A program made the position numbers and the translations under genes. The notes beneath the pieces are model-generated. The model was not told where the DNA came from and ran no database searches. It worked only from the letters and a program-made list of their open reading frames with translations. Positions 1 through 11,560 of a DNA stretch of 64,000 nucleotides are shown piece by piece; within the stretch, counting starts at the first letter, position 1; each line of letters opens with the position of its first letter. The DNA comes from Diphasiastrum complanatum (taxonomy: Eukaryota; Streptophyta; Lycopodiopsida; Lycopodiales; Lycopodiaceae), in assembly GCA_029204225.1 (NCBI GenBank), contig CM055104.1, positions 40,703,929 to 40,767,928 of the forward strand. The letters run 5' to 3'.

Positions 1-59
1 GAATACGAATCCAAGAATAGCTTGATAAAAATGCGCATGTTGTTTTTTACGCATTTTTT

Positions 60-480
60 TTATATATTTTTCAACCTGATCAAGGACGTCGAAATCTGAC
101 ATAAAAATCCGTCGGATGTCATCTAACAAGGTTTTGTAAAAAATTCGGTAATAGACGTCAAAATTTTGACATTTTGGTGGACATTGCAATCTGAATGATG
201 TAGACTTATCCATCGGATGCGGATGTCATCAGACAACATTTTGTTGTGAAATTTGCTTATAGATGTCGGATTCTGACGTGATCAGACACGTCGGACTACA
301 ACATCCATGTCGGCAACGCCATGTTGGAATTGGACGTCACAATCCGACGTCCATGTGGGATGTTGAAATCTGACGTCCATGTTGATGCCGACGTAAGCCT
401 TTCGGGACTTTTTCCTGGCATCCCGACATTGATTAGCTATCGTAGTGCGATGGAGATTGTGCACATCAGATTCCAATGGC
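60..480. repeat. Degenerate GACGTC/GATGTC-rich repeat
   Basis: The words GACGTC, GATGTC and CATCCGA recur many times. A block with GATGTCATC followed by an ACAAG/ACAAC-TTTTG stretch occurs near 116 and again near 222, giving a period of about 106 bases. No coding sense is visible. It abuts the Ty3 fragment that starts near 627 and may be an older satellite or transposon end. Confidence 0.4.
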
Positions 481-626
481 TCTGTTTCGACATGTTTTGC
501 GATGCCTGCGACGAACGAAAAAAAATTAAACTTGCGGTCACAGATCATGTCAAAAATCAAATAGGGATAATAAGTTTTTATTTACCGTTTGGACATAGCT
601 TATGTGCATTTTAGATGTATAGCTTC

Positions 627-1365
627 TTATGGGTACTACTTATCGTTCTACTACTGATACATAGACTGAGGTCCTTAATATGATCCTTGAGGATTATCTT
701 CCAGCACTAGAGTTTTTCCTTTCTTATTGGCTCATGGATATGAGCCTCTTCCTCCTAATGATACACCAGTCACCATTGTTTCTTTTTTATCAGGTGCTCA
801 GGAGCTTATTGCAAGGGCTACTACTCATTTACAGCATGTCCAACAGCGCTATCAGACTTATGTTGATCGACATTGTCATCATGTCCGGTTTCAGGTTGGT
901 GATATGGTTTGTCTTCAGCTATGTTTTTTGTGACATCATTTTGTTCAAGGCCATACTTCTACAAAGAAGCTCGCACCATGTTATTATGGGCCTTATTGTA
1001 TTCTAGAGTGCCTCAGTCATGTTACATGTCGCTTACAATTGTCTGATTCTACACGTGTCTGTGATACCTTTCATGGTAGCCTGTTGCGTGTTGCTGTTGA
1101 CGATGATGCTCCTCACGATCTCACATTTCCTACAGATTTTGAGCTGTTTTCTTTTTTACTAGCTGCCATTTTTCAGGTTCGCCTTCAGCATAGTTGGCGC
1201 CACCAGCAGGTTCAGTTTTTGGTACAGTGAGATGGTCATCCTATTGAGGAGGCCACATGGAAGTCTATTGATGTTTTTAATCATGAGGATTAGGCTCGAT
1301 CCCACATGGCCATGGTTATTTCCTCTACCACGGATGTCATTGTAGATGTTTCTACCTCATGATTC
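627..1365 (+). pseudogene. Ty3/gypsy integrase C-terminal remnant
   Basis: In one frame the translation gives the end of a gypsy integrase: the region after the catalytic Glu (TEVLNMILEDYLPAL), then a stretch of the ARATTHLQHVQQRYQTYVDR type and the GPY/F-like C-terminal module (YYGPYCILE, then LQLSDSTRVCDTFHGSLL), which resembles the usual FYGPF...VFHVSLL block. In-frame stops lie near 660 and 931, so it is dead. The catalytic Asp residues are not in the window. It runs directly into a polypurine tract and an LTR, so this is the 3' end of a Ty3 element whose 5' part is absent here. Confidence 0.75.
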
Positions 1366-1590
1366 GGCTAGCCATGGCAATTTCTTTTTTGCATCTACAT
1401 CAAATAAATGTAGTAGTTGCTTTAGTTTTGTATGCTGCTTGTGAGGTATCTGTTGTGACGACTTATGTCCTCTCCATCAATATTTTCATAAGTTCATGCA
1501 ATTTCAGTATTTAGCATACTTACATCGTTATTTTTGAGATAGTCTTTATGCTTGCTAGCCGGTGAAGAGCTTTGTTTTTCTACAGGGGAG

Positions 1591-1945
1591 AGTTATGGAC
1601 TTGGCTCATTACATTCGCCACGTCCATTCTTTTATTCTTTATTATGCATAAGCAGGCCTGTGGGCCTTTTTATTCATGTATTGGCCTTGGGCCCTATTTG
1701 GTCACATTTTTAAAGCTTAGTCATATTGATTTGGAGTGGGGGTCCCCTCCAAATCTTCTGACTCCCTTTACTTTTGAATTTCTACTTTAGGGTTCATCGA
1801 TAGGGTATATATAGGGCAACATTGTAGTCTTTTATTTAGTTGATAATGACTGCTCTTCTTTAGCCACCGACGTGCTACCAATTTAAGCTTTTAGTCTTTA
1901 ACTCAAATTGATAGCATTGTGTGCTACCCCTTTTAGGTTCCAAGG
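1591..1945 (+). mobile_element. 3' LTR of the Ty3/gypsy fragment
   Basis: A polypurine tract (ACAGGGGAGAG) near 1582-1592 precedes AGTTATGGACTTGGCTCATT. The same start (AGTTATGGACTCGACTCATT) opens the LTR at 37661, and both copies share the GCATAAGCAGGCC block, so they are two members of one LTR family. A TATA-like GGTATATATAGGG sits at about 1804. The right end is uncertain because the copies diverge after about 1860. Confidence 0.6.
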
Positions 1946-2599
1946 GAAAAATGTTTTCTAGTCTAAAAAATGTTGAATTGTCATAACTTTCTTACTATTG
2001 CTCGGATTGAGATGGTCCAAAAAGAAAAAGTGCTCCATTTTTTATGTAGAATCCATTGGTATAATCAAAGTTAGTTTTTATTTAATATAAAATGAGTATA
2101 TATAAAGCCTATATATCTGATAGCATACCATGTGCCATGAAATTTTAGAAATCATTTGTAAATAAAACTCGCAAAGAATTTACTTGCAGATTGTCAAAAC
2201 CCAATCAAATTGCATGCAAATTTTCCATTAAAGTGTGCATCTTGCAAGGGTGGAGAGCATTGGATATTCTACTATCTTTGAATACTTTTTGGATAGTATT
2301 AGTAGACATAAAGTGGCTTGTTTTTTTATCTTTAAGATTGATGGTGTTTAGTACTTTGTATGACAAGAAAACTATTTTTGTAATAGTTTGAATAGAGTCA
2401 TAAAAGATGAAACATCATTTCAATCTTTGTGTCCACATGCTTTGTGCATGAACATTCCAATGTAAGGACCAAAGATTATCCTACTTCAATGATAGGAATA
2501 ATGGTAGTGTTTTGCTTTTCAAGTGGAGATTGTAGAATTTACATGTTTTCCATTGTGAAAGTACAGTACTTTGGACCTTGAATGAGTGCATTTAATGCC

Positions 2600-3266
2600 T
2601 CACAAGAGTGATTGATTGATTGATCATAAAAACAAAGCAAACTACACACTGGATTTTGAGATAGATCAACAAATTAGCATCTATCAATCAAGAGCAACCT
2701 TTAATCATTAATCAAACACAAAGTACAGCGCACACACATGTGGAAACTTGTACATAGTATGTCCCGTAGACTGAACACAAAGTACGGCCCACACACATAT
2801 GGAAACTTGTACATAGTATGTCCTGTAGACTGAAAACAAAGTATAAATGACTTTAATCTTGCTTGGATCCAAGAAACAACAAGTACATAGAGTAGAAACT
2901 CGAGTCTTGCCAATGAGCTCTCAAAAATAATCTAAGTGTTTACTATGGAGAGTTTCCTACATACAAAAGCCTCTTCCTTTGTAAAGTTAGATGAATTTTC
3001 AGCATGTAATAAAGAAGTTAACTTGGCTTTCTTTCCCTAATTTGCCAACCTAGCCTCATTCCTAGAGTCATGCCAAGTAGGTGGCTCGTAGATCAATCTC
3101 CACCACAAATCTAGGAATCACTACCAAATTGACTTAACCTACTCTTCAGAATTGATCTAACCTATACTAGAGTAGGTTTCCGACGTGTCTCCATGGACTC
3201 ACACTTATGTACATTTTACCTGATTTGCATCAAGCTAGATTTGCCAAATTTTGGCAATTTCTCACA
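2600..3266 (-). mobile_element. Possible copia-type LTR (reverse strand)
   Basis: On the - strand a GAGGAGGAG purine tract at about 3267-3275 is followed by TGTGAGAAATTGCC. This is the usual arrangement of a copia polypurine tract and LTR start. The far end and any partner LTR were not found, so the extent is a guess. Confidence 0.25.
2716..2834. repeat. 59-bp tandem duplication
   Basis: Two adjacent copies of a unit containing ACACAAAGTAC, a CACACACAT stretch and GGAAACTTGTACATAGTATG lie inside the inverted-repeat spacer. They differ by a few bases. Confidence 0.75.
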
Positions 3267-4049
3267 CTCCTCCTCAAATTTAGCTTGATCTATTTACAAC
3301 TCTCTTTGCTAGATGAATGAATGCTTTAGAAATGTCTAAAAAATCCAGCTACAAACAAGGAACTTTTGAGACTCCAATAGATAATGATGTCCATGAAGGA
3401 TCTTTCACCACCTCTTAACATTCCAATTGCAATCGAGTGGGGCTTGGGGCTTCACAGGTTCAAATACAAATAATCCTAAAATAACATCCCTATCATTGAA
3501 GTAGGATGATCTTTGGTCCTTACATTGGAATGATCATGCACAAAACATGTGGACACAAAGATTTCCAAAACAAGTGATGTTTCATCTTTTATGACACTAT
3601 TCAAACTATTGCAAAAATAGTTATCCTATGAAATTGCTTTATCATTAATAAATGTAGATTGAAAAGCATTCAAATTCATTGTATTGTCATATCTACATAA
3701 AGTACTAAACATCATTATTCTTAAAAATAGGAAACAAGTCACTTTATGTCTATTAACACTATCTATGAACAAATCAAAGATAGTAGTGTTTGCAATGCTC
3801 TCCACCCTTGCAAGATGCACACTTGAATGGAAAAATTGCATGCAATTTAATGACTCGGTCTTTGTCATTGAGGACCTCCTTGGTGTCGTAAAACGTGGGG
3901 ATGACTGGCAGCAAAAGCTTGAGCATAGCGTGTAGGAACGGAAACGCAACAGTTAGCAACAGAAATATTCAAGATGAATGATTCATACAAAACTGCACAA
4001 ATGAACAATACAGTATTGAGACAAAAAATTGCACTCTGATTAATATCAA

Positions 4050-4783
4050 TAGTGAGCATAGTGGCTTGAAGTGATAACTTCAGTTTGCTAAGCGTGATAA
4101 CTCTAGCTACAGAAGAACTCTGATTATAATGTTAAAAACAATTACATTGCTTGATTCAGCTAGTAGTATATATTTAGAAGTTCTTCAAAAATATCTTACA
4201 AGCATTGAATGCTATTTACGCCAGTCTTTGTATATGTACAAAGTGGGTAACTGCCCTTGGGATATTTAGCGGTCTAGCTATTTTTAGGATTGATGATAAG
4301 TTGGCGACGTCGGTCTGCCACTGTTGGAAAAATCCAAAAAAATGTGAAGGTGCCCTTGAACAGAGAAAGCATGTAAATCCTGAAGGTGCAAAAATCCCGA
4401 AGGTGCCTTTAAAGTGAAGGCAGAGAAATGCGAAAAATCCGACAGTGCTTTTAAATTGAAACTTGGTCCCAGTGTCGAATTTTTTTTGAAGGTGCAAAAA
4501 TGCAGAAAAACACGACTGTCGCTTTTTCTCGATAGTGTGAAAAAGGTGAAGGTGTCTTAAAACGATTAAGGCACAAAAATCCCTAAGGTGCGGAAAAGGC
4601 AAAAAACTCGACAGTGTCGCATTTTTTTCGAAGGTGCAAAAAAGACGATAGTGCCTTAAAACAGAAAAATGTTTGAAGGGAAAAACAAAGTTTGGAAAAA
4701 TGCGAAGGTCCAAAATATGTCGTCAGCCTTCGACTGTTTTCAGGATGCTCATTACTTGAACGATTTGTTAAGGCTATCTATCA
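4050..4783 (-). mobile_element. LTR of the reverse-strand copia copy
   Basis: On the - strand, AAGGGGGA at about 4785-4793 is the polypurine tract and the LTR follows to the left. It shares AGTAATGAGCATCCT with the LTR of the forward copy at about 7600. Its body (4330-4740) is a degenerate array built from GAAGGTGC, AAAAATCC and GACAGTGTCGC words. The left boundary is not defined. Confidence 0.45.
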
Positions 4784-4837
4784 ATCCCCCTTAATGTGGA
4801 TTCTGAAAAAGCTTTGAACTTCAGTTTTAACATATCG

Positions 4838-6036
4838 TTAAATCTGAGATGATGCTCCTCTGATAGAGCTAACATGCATTATAAATCCTTCAATAAATGT
4901 CAAATTGTTACTAAATAGTAACATATCATCTACATAAAATGTGATGATTATGAAGGGATTCGATATAGACTGGAAATAAAAATTTGAGTCTGTCGAGTTT
5001 GGAATAAAACCATTCTCGTTAAAAGATGCATTGGTCTTCTCTTGATCAGCATCAGGTGTTGACATTGCCTCTGAAACAACGTTTGATTCTTGCACAAAGT
5101 AGCAGGCCGAATTATCCGTAAATCGGAGGTTGTCTTGATTGGTTCGATCTTCAAGGTTGAACTTCAATCCTCTGATGCAGTTCGTTTTCCTGAGGGACTG
5201 CCTCGTTGTCAGAATTAGTGTCAGTGTCAATATTCTAATAAGTCCTGAGTTGTTCGGAGCTGTTGGTGTCTATTCTAGGATCTGAATTCGAAGTAGCTTT
5301 CCCCTTGTGGTCGATAAACTGATCTTCCACCAAAATGACATTTATACTTATGAAGGTCTTCTGAGAGTCCACATTGAAGAGCTTGTATGTCTGATGGTCT
5401 GAGGAATAGTTGAAAAAGATCGACCTTTTGTTGGTGTTTTCTAGCTTCCTACTTAGATCAGCAAGAATCTGTGAGTAGGCTATGCATCCAAGCACTCAAA
5501 TATTTGTGAGTGATGGCTTAGATCCTGTCCACACCTCATAAGGTGTCTTGCCATTCAGGGCCTCTGAGATGGATCAATTTTGAAGGTAGGCTACTATAGT
5601 AACAACTTCTGCCCAGAATTTCTTTGGAAGAAAGGCATGGGCCAGCATGCTCTTGGCACTTGCGATGAGTGTCTGAGTCCTCTTTGAAATACACCATTGG
5701 ACTGAGGTGAGTAGCTTGTTGAATGTTGTTGTAGATGTATTTGATTGGCCTTGTAGAAGGCTTTGAACTCGGTGGAGATAAATACTCCCCCGACATCAGA
5801 GCGTAGAGCTTTGATTGTTCTCTGGGTCAATTTTTCTGATGATGCCTTGAATTGCATGAAGAAATTGAGAGTCTCGAATTTGTTTTTCAAAAAATATGTT
5901 GCAGTCCTCTGAGAGAAGTCATCAATGATAGTCAGCAAATAGACAACTCCCCCTATAGAAATAGTCTGCATAGGACCACAAATGTCCATGTGTACAAGAT
6001 CTAACGAACCTTTAGAAGAACTAACTGAATCGGAAG
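4838..6036 (-). pseudogene. Ty1/copia integrase to RT remnant (reverse arm)
   Basis: The - strand carries copia integrase starting at HMDICGPMQT (about 5990), followed by FISTEFKAF and SYSPQSNGV around the later catalytic residues. Then come the post-integrase block KTFISINVILVEDQF (about 5330) and a short RT piece with FYVDDMLLFSNN (about 4910). Most of RT between these is missing. Stops and frameshifts break the frame. It is head to head with a diverged copy of the same element starting at 6037. Confidence 0.8.
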
Positions 6037-7560
6037 TGTTGTGGTCCTATGCAGACTATTTCCACAGGGAGAGCTGTCTATTTGCTGACTATTATTGATG
6101 ACGTCTGTCGGAGGACTGCAACATATTTCTTGAAGAACAAATTTGATACCTTCAAGTTCTTCATGGAGTTCAAGGCATCATCAGAAAAATTGACCTAGAG
6201 AAGAATCAAAGCTCTACACTCTGATGGAGGGAGAGTATTTATCTCCACTGAGTTCAAAGCTTTCTGCAAGGTCAATCGAATACAACTACAACAATATTCA
6301 ACTAGCAGCTCACCTTAGTCCAATGGTGTAGCTAAATGGAATACTTAGTCACTCATTGAAAGTGCAAGGAGAATGTTGGCCCATGCATCTCTTTCAAAGA
6401 AGTTCTAGGCAAAAGTTGCTACTATAGCAGCCTACATTCAAAATCGATCCATTTCAGAGGCCCTGAATGGCAAGACACCTTCTGAGGTATGGACAGGATC
6501 AAAGCCATCACTCCCAAATATTCAAGTGTTTGGATGCAAAGCCTACTCTCAGATGCCTAGTGATCTAAATAGAAAGTTGGATGACACCAGCAAAAGGTCG
6601 AACTTCATCAACTATTCCTTAGACCATCGGACATACAAGCTCTTCAATCTGGACTCTCAGAAGACCTTCATGAGCAGAGATGTCATCTTTGTGGAAGATC
6701 AATTCTTCGACCACAAGGGAAAAGCTCCATCAACTTCCAGTACAAGAGTCGACAACTTCGAACTCAAGACTGATCACAAACTCGACACAACTCCTCTAAT
6801 AATGAGACAGTCCCTCAACAAATCGAACAACATCAAAGGATCCAATTTCAACACAGAAAATCGAATCGATATGGACAACCTCCATCCCTATTCATGGATG
6901 ATTCGGCCTGCTACTTTGTGTAGGAACTCAACACTATTTCAGAGGTAGAGTCATCCATTGATGCTGACCAGTGCAAGGCAGAAGAGGACACCAAGGCTTG
7001 TAGTTCTAGATGAGAATGCTTTCTATCTAAACTCGACAGACTCGAATATTTACTTCAAGTCTGTATCAGATCCTTCCATTAACACTACTCTTTATGTAGA
7101 TGATACACTATTACTCAAAAACAAACTTGAATTTTTTGAAAGATCTAAAATGCATGTTAGCACTGGACCCATCAGCCAATATTCTGAAAGGCTACATAGA
7201 TGTAGAATGGGTAGCAGACTTCAACACCTGAATATCGACTTCTGGATCTATATTTTCATACAATAGAAGCCCAATCTCTCACATCCAAAAATAGTCCTCA
7301 GTAGCATTATCATCCACATAATCAGATTTTTCAGTTGCCTCAAATACTACAATTTGGCTGACAAACCTGCTTGCAAATATTGAATTTTCTAGTCACATTC
7401 GACGCCCATCTATTGTGCCAACCAAAGCACAAGGGTAATTTCTTTGGTTTACTGCAAGACAGAGCCTATGGCAGCAGATTACTTCACCAAGGAGCACCAT
7501 CTCAGATTTAACAATCAGCTAAATCTGAAGATCAAATCTTTCCAAGATCCACATTAAGGG
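6037..7560 (+). pseudogene. Ty1/copia integrase to RT remnant (forward arm)
   Basis: Beginning at CGPMQT, this is the same copia segment as the - strand arm to its left: integrase (FISTEFKAF), FGCKAYSQMPSDLNRKLDD, KTFMSRDVIFVEDQFFDHKG, then LYVDDTLLL as the only RT remnant. It has the same internal loss of most of RT. Several in-frame stops are TAG where the reverse arm or the family has Gln. It ends at a polypurine tract (CATTAAGGGG) just before an LTR at 7562. Confidence 0.8.
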
Positions 7561-7561
7561 G

Positions 7562-8300
7562 TGTGCTGAATTTTAATGCTCAGGACCAAATCCATGGAGT
7601 AATGAGCATCCTAAAAGATTTGACTCCATCGACTTCGAAGTCATCGAAGTGTCTGAAGTCCGACTTTGACTTCTCCATGTATATAATCAAATGTTAACCT
7701 CTAAAGTGTCTGACATAGAAGTCATCGACTTCTCCCATATGTATATTCAACCGACTTCATCAACATCAAAGTCATCAACTTCAACTTCTCAAATGTATAT
7801 ACTCAAAGAACTTCATCAAGGTACTCGACATCGAAGTGTTTGAAGTACCCGACTTACTTCATTCCATCAACTTCAACTTCTCATGTATATCTCCGTCAAC
7901 CGAATTCATCGACATCTCAACACTAACTCCATCAATCGAATCAGTCGACATGTCCGAATTCATCGAGTTAACCGAATTCGTCATCAACCGACATATATCG
8001 ATTCTTTCCCATGAGGAAAAAATCGATCCAAATAAACTGTCAGAAGTCTTTATGGCAGTTTACCTACTATTGTATAGACAATTATTGCTCTAAGGCGATT
8101 GTAATAAATACCAATTAGATATTTTTGCAAACAGATATTTTTAAGTAGATAATTTATAATCAGCTATAATAGACTGATCAGTTAGTTAAGTTTTAAACAA
8201 TCAACGATTATCAGCTGGAAAATTTTGCACCATCAGTCTTGCATTGCTCCACGCCCTTGTACTCATTTTTCTCATACAATCAGAGTGCAAGATTTGTCTC
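7562..8300 (+). mobile_element. 3' LTR of the forward copia copy
   Basis: The sequence begins TGTGCTGAATTTTAATGC directly after the polypurine tract. From about 7610 to 8010 it holds a degenerate tandem array with CATCGACTTC/GACTTCAT words and a recurring ATGTATAT at about 7678, 7738, 7794 and 7884, so the period is roughly 57-90 bases. The right end is uncertain. Confidence 0.45.
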
Positions 8301-8694
8301 ACTACTGCTTGATTTTCCGATAGGTAGAAGTCCATAGTCCACCAACTATCCATTCAATTTAAGTTTAAATTAGTTTAGGGCTAGGTTGGAGCTGCTAGTC
8401 ATAATGCATATTAAAAAAAGGAAAACATATAAAATCAAAGACAAACCTTAAGAGTTTAGATTCACCTACCATGCTTGCTTGCAAGCCCACCTTCTCGCTT
8501 GAGCCCAGCTTAGGATTGCCTACTCCAGGCATCCTAGTTGTCGTGGCATCTTTTTGAATCTTGTACTTATTTGGTATTTTTTTCATCATTTTTTACTGTG
8601 TTCCAAATTGCCCTTGAACACCAATGGAGTGATTTGGATAACCCATCCCTATAAGCTCGTCATACTGTATCACGACAATGTCTTATCCACTGGC
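8301..8694. other. Intergenic, nothing recognised
   Basis: AT-rich DNA with no coding or repeat signal that I can support. Confidence 0.4.
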
Positions 8695-9123
8695 TCATAT
8701 GTTTATGTATTTCTTTCGTGTCAAATTCCACTTCTTGTGAAAATTCGCCACGAAGACTACCAACAACCTGCGATTTAAGATTTGCAAATTTTTTGGCCAT
8801 TTCATAAATAATCTATCGCCAAAATAGCATTGGCATAAAGAATACATTCGGTCCATAACCACTCTCTTCTTATGATTGGCGATTATATTCTCTTCCGGAT
8901 CCACGTTGTATTAGGGATTCATGGATGACTCTCCCGAAGGGGCGGGTGAGGGATCTGCGGCCGCTTGTGAGGGACCACCCTCGCCTTGGCTGAGCATCAA
9001 ATTTTGTAATTCTTCTTTTTGCTCAAGAGTTAGTGTTGCATAAAAATTTGAAACATAAATTCCCGAGCTCTCACTACTATCGGACCCCGAAATGATTATT
9101 GCATTTATAAACATACAATACAT
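8695..9123 (-). pseudogene. Unassigned protein-like remnant
   Basis: Two - strand open stretches (9123-8911, then 8904-8695) almost abut. The first is Ser/Pro/Ala-rich with an EQKEELQNLML stretch. The second has EENIIANHKKRVVMDRMYS followed by a hydrophobic segment. The composition looks more like decayed coding sequence than random AT-rich DNA. I do not recognise the family. A relation to the unassigned coding remnant at 10268-10785 on the same strand is possible but unproven. Confidence 0.25.
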
Positions 9124-10260
9124 TACAATGAACCCTGATATATTGAAATGAAGTAGAAAAGAAACTCAATTACAAAACTTTAGTGCATATTAGAGTTAGA
9201 CTTTCATATCTGTGATAACAAAAAAAAGGATAAATGTGCGTTTATAACCTGTAACAAGATACAAAAGAATCATATAAGAATTGAACTATCTAAATATTAA
9301 AATATGAGAATCATATAAGAATCTGCATATAAGAATCATACTATCTAAATATTGAAAGATAAGGATCAACGCATTTTCAAATTGACTAAGTTTATGCTAT
9401 TTGTGTTTTGTACTTGTGCATATATACAATTTACCACAAGGAGATGAATCACATTCAGATCATTCTAGCGATGAAGACACTACTCAAGCCAACAAGGTAG
9501 TTAATAAACATGCATGTTTTCTTGTTCATAAAAAATTTGTCGCAAAAAAACTATTATAAAATATGGTGCACATGCATCAAGTGTGATAGTCAAAAGATGT
9601 GTGAAAGACGCATTGCTGAAAATCATTTGTGGAAGTTTGGATGAAAAGATGAGGGTCAACCATCGAATTTGGAAGACGTTGAAGGTTGTTAACTTTATAT
9701 AATTGTTTTTTATTATAATGTTCGTCAATCTATGTACATCACGTATTGAATTTGTTTATGTGTGTAGCCAATAAATTGAATGCCATTTCACAGAGTTGAT
9801 TCATCCGTGTTTAGTTACAATCAACGTCAAGTTTTGATAGACATGAGAGAACAAAGAATGAAACAAATTCAAGAGGCAAATACATTTGGAGTTGTTATCA
9901 ACAGCCTCTCCAACATCCTCCACACTTGTAAGAATACCTGAGTTGTACACTGATGCAGATATGTTATGAGTAACCACATTCTTGACATCTGTTAAGATAA
10001 CTAAGTTATACACTGAACTTGACATATTATGATGAGAAATATCTTCGATTCATGTCAAGATGTTCAAGTTATAGTTACTTGATCTTGTTGTATTGTAGTT
10101 GGCGAATCTGTTTTTGACAACTTCTACACCACTCACATAATCTGAATTATATATTGATCTGTCGACGTTTTTTTTATGCTACCCCTTTTTTAACCACAAG
10201 ACTGGCCCAATATTTTCTTGATGTTGCTCCTATTTGAACCATTAGAATAATACGTAAAGC
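9124..10260. other. Intergenic, nothing recognised
   Basis: AT-rich DNA with short open frames only. The words AAGAATCATA and ATATAAGAATC recur around 9270-9350. Two similar blocks around TAAGATAACTAAGTTATACACTGA and AAGAATACCTGAGTTGTACACTGA lie near 9925 and 9990. No gene is supported. Confidence 0.35.
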
Positions 10261-10267
10261 ACTTACT

Positions 10268-10785
10268 TTATGGTTCAGTAAATGATACATGTTTTCTCTT
10301 TCTAGAATGCAAAGATAGTTCTGACAAACAGGAAACCATTGTTTGGTTTTGTGTGTAGAAAGGGTCTCCGTCATCTATCATAGCATTCACAATATTTTTT
10401 TCTATTGTAATTGAAGTCAACTTCACGATAACAAGCAAGTTTTTTTCACTGGGATAGTAGCCTTTGAATTTAGCAGTGCAAACTGCTACCCCTTGAAAAT
10501 CCATACAACCAACAATGTCATCAATGTTGTATAATGGACAGTTGGCAAGAACGAGTTCATTCACGTTGACAATATTTGCATTATCCCAATCTTTTTTGCA
10601 ATGACATCGATGGAAATATGGTTGTAAATGTCTCCTAGGTGATCAAAATCACTATGAGGGTATGGCAAGGGACAATCCATTTTAAACACCTTTGAAATTA
10701 GGACCACACTTTTATTCGTACCAACTTCTCTAAAAAAACATGTTCCATTTGATTCAGCAACTAAGACAATTCCAAATGCAACCAC
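10268..10785 (-). pseudogene. Unassigned, transposase-like coding remnant
   Basis: A - strand coding stretch reads from 10785 to about 10590, then shifts frame at an A-run near 10590 and continues to 10268. It includes CFFREVGTNKSVVLI, LPYPHSDFDHLGDIYNH and, after the shift, NELVLANCPLYNIDDIVGC. The pattern (charged strand, a L-P-x-P segment, then LGD plus a hydrophobic helix) is loosely like the C-terminal domain of plant En/Spm-type transposases, but I cannot show this. The frame otherwise stays open for about 170 codons, which argues against chance. Confidence 0.35.
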
Positions 10786-10804
10786 CTCTTTCCGAAAAAA
10801 TAAA

Positions 10805-11560
10805 ACAACTTAGCCCTTGGCCCTTAGCCCTTGGCCTTTAGTGGCTAGCCTTTTGCCCTTGGCCTTTCGCCTTTAACCTTATCACTTCACCCTAGGTCCT
10901 TAGCCTTTGGTCTTAGTCCTTGGCCCAAGTTGGTTATTGGTCCTTGGACCTTTGGCCCTTGGTCCTTGGTCCTTGGACCTTTGATCCTTTGGCCCTTAAC
11001 CTTAGCCCTTAGTCCTTAGTCCTTAGTCCTTAGCCCTTAGCCCTTAGCCCTTGGCGCTTGGCGCTTGGCGCTTGGCCCTTGGCCCTTAGTCCTTGCGCCT
11101 TGGTCCTTACCCCTTGGGCCCTTAACCGTAGCCCTTAGTTCTTGGCCCTTGGCCCTTGGCCCTTACCCCTTGGCCCTTGGTCCAGTCCTTGGCCCTTGGC
11201 CTTTAGCCCTTGGCACTTATCCCTTAGCCCTTAGCCCTTGGTCTATGTCCCTTGGCCCTAGGTCCTTAGCCCTTAGCCATTGTCCCTTGGCGCTTAGTCT
11301 TTAGCTCTTGGCCTTTGGGTCTTGGTCCTTGAGCCTTTCGTCCTTAGTCTTTGCGCCTAGGCCCTTCGCCCTAGGTCTTTGGACCTGGTTCTTAGCCTTT
11401 GGGCCTTGGCCCTAGCCCTTAGCCCATTGGCCCTTTGGCCCTTGGCACTAGCACTTGACCTTTAAGTTTAAGTCTTTGGCCTTTAGCCCTTACCTTAGTC
11501 CTTGGCCCTAAGTCCTTTGGCCCCTTGTCTTTTAAGTCTAAGCCTTTGCCCTTTGTCTTT
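10805..11560. repeat. Heptamer minisatellite (YCCTTRG)n
   Basis: About 750 bases consist of degenerate 7-base units, mainly CCCTTAG, CCCTTGG, TCCTTAG and TCCTTGG, with some GCGCTTG variants. The G-rich strand carries GGG every seven bases (GGGCTAA, GGGCCAA). The unit length equals that of plant telomere repeats but the sequence differs. An apparent open frame across it is only the translated repeat. Confidence 0.9.

Larger units (their letters stand above)
2203..3853. repeat. Imperfect inverted repeat, arms about 0.3 kb
   Basis: The stretch 2203-2501 reappears as its reverse complement at 3488-3853. Matching blocks include GTGCATCTTGCAAG with CTTGCAAGATGCAC, and GGACCAAAGAT with ATCTTTGGTCC. 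The right arm carries an extra insertion of about 60 bases. The spacer is about 1 kb. No transposase is seen. This could be a fold-back element or two LTR fragments in opposite orientation. Confidence 0.65.

Noticed and set aside
4216-4713. 165-codon frame on the reverse strand
   Set aside because: It lies in the tandemly repetitive LTR of the copia copy and shows repeated Phe/His/Leu words without a family motif.
11065-11304. Open frame rich in Leu, Ala, Gly and Pro
   Set aside because: It is the translated heptamer minisatellite, not a gene.
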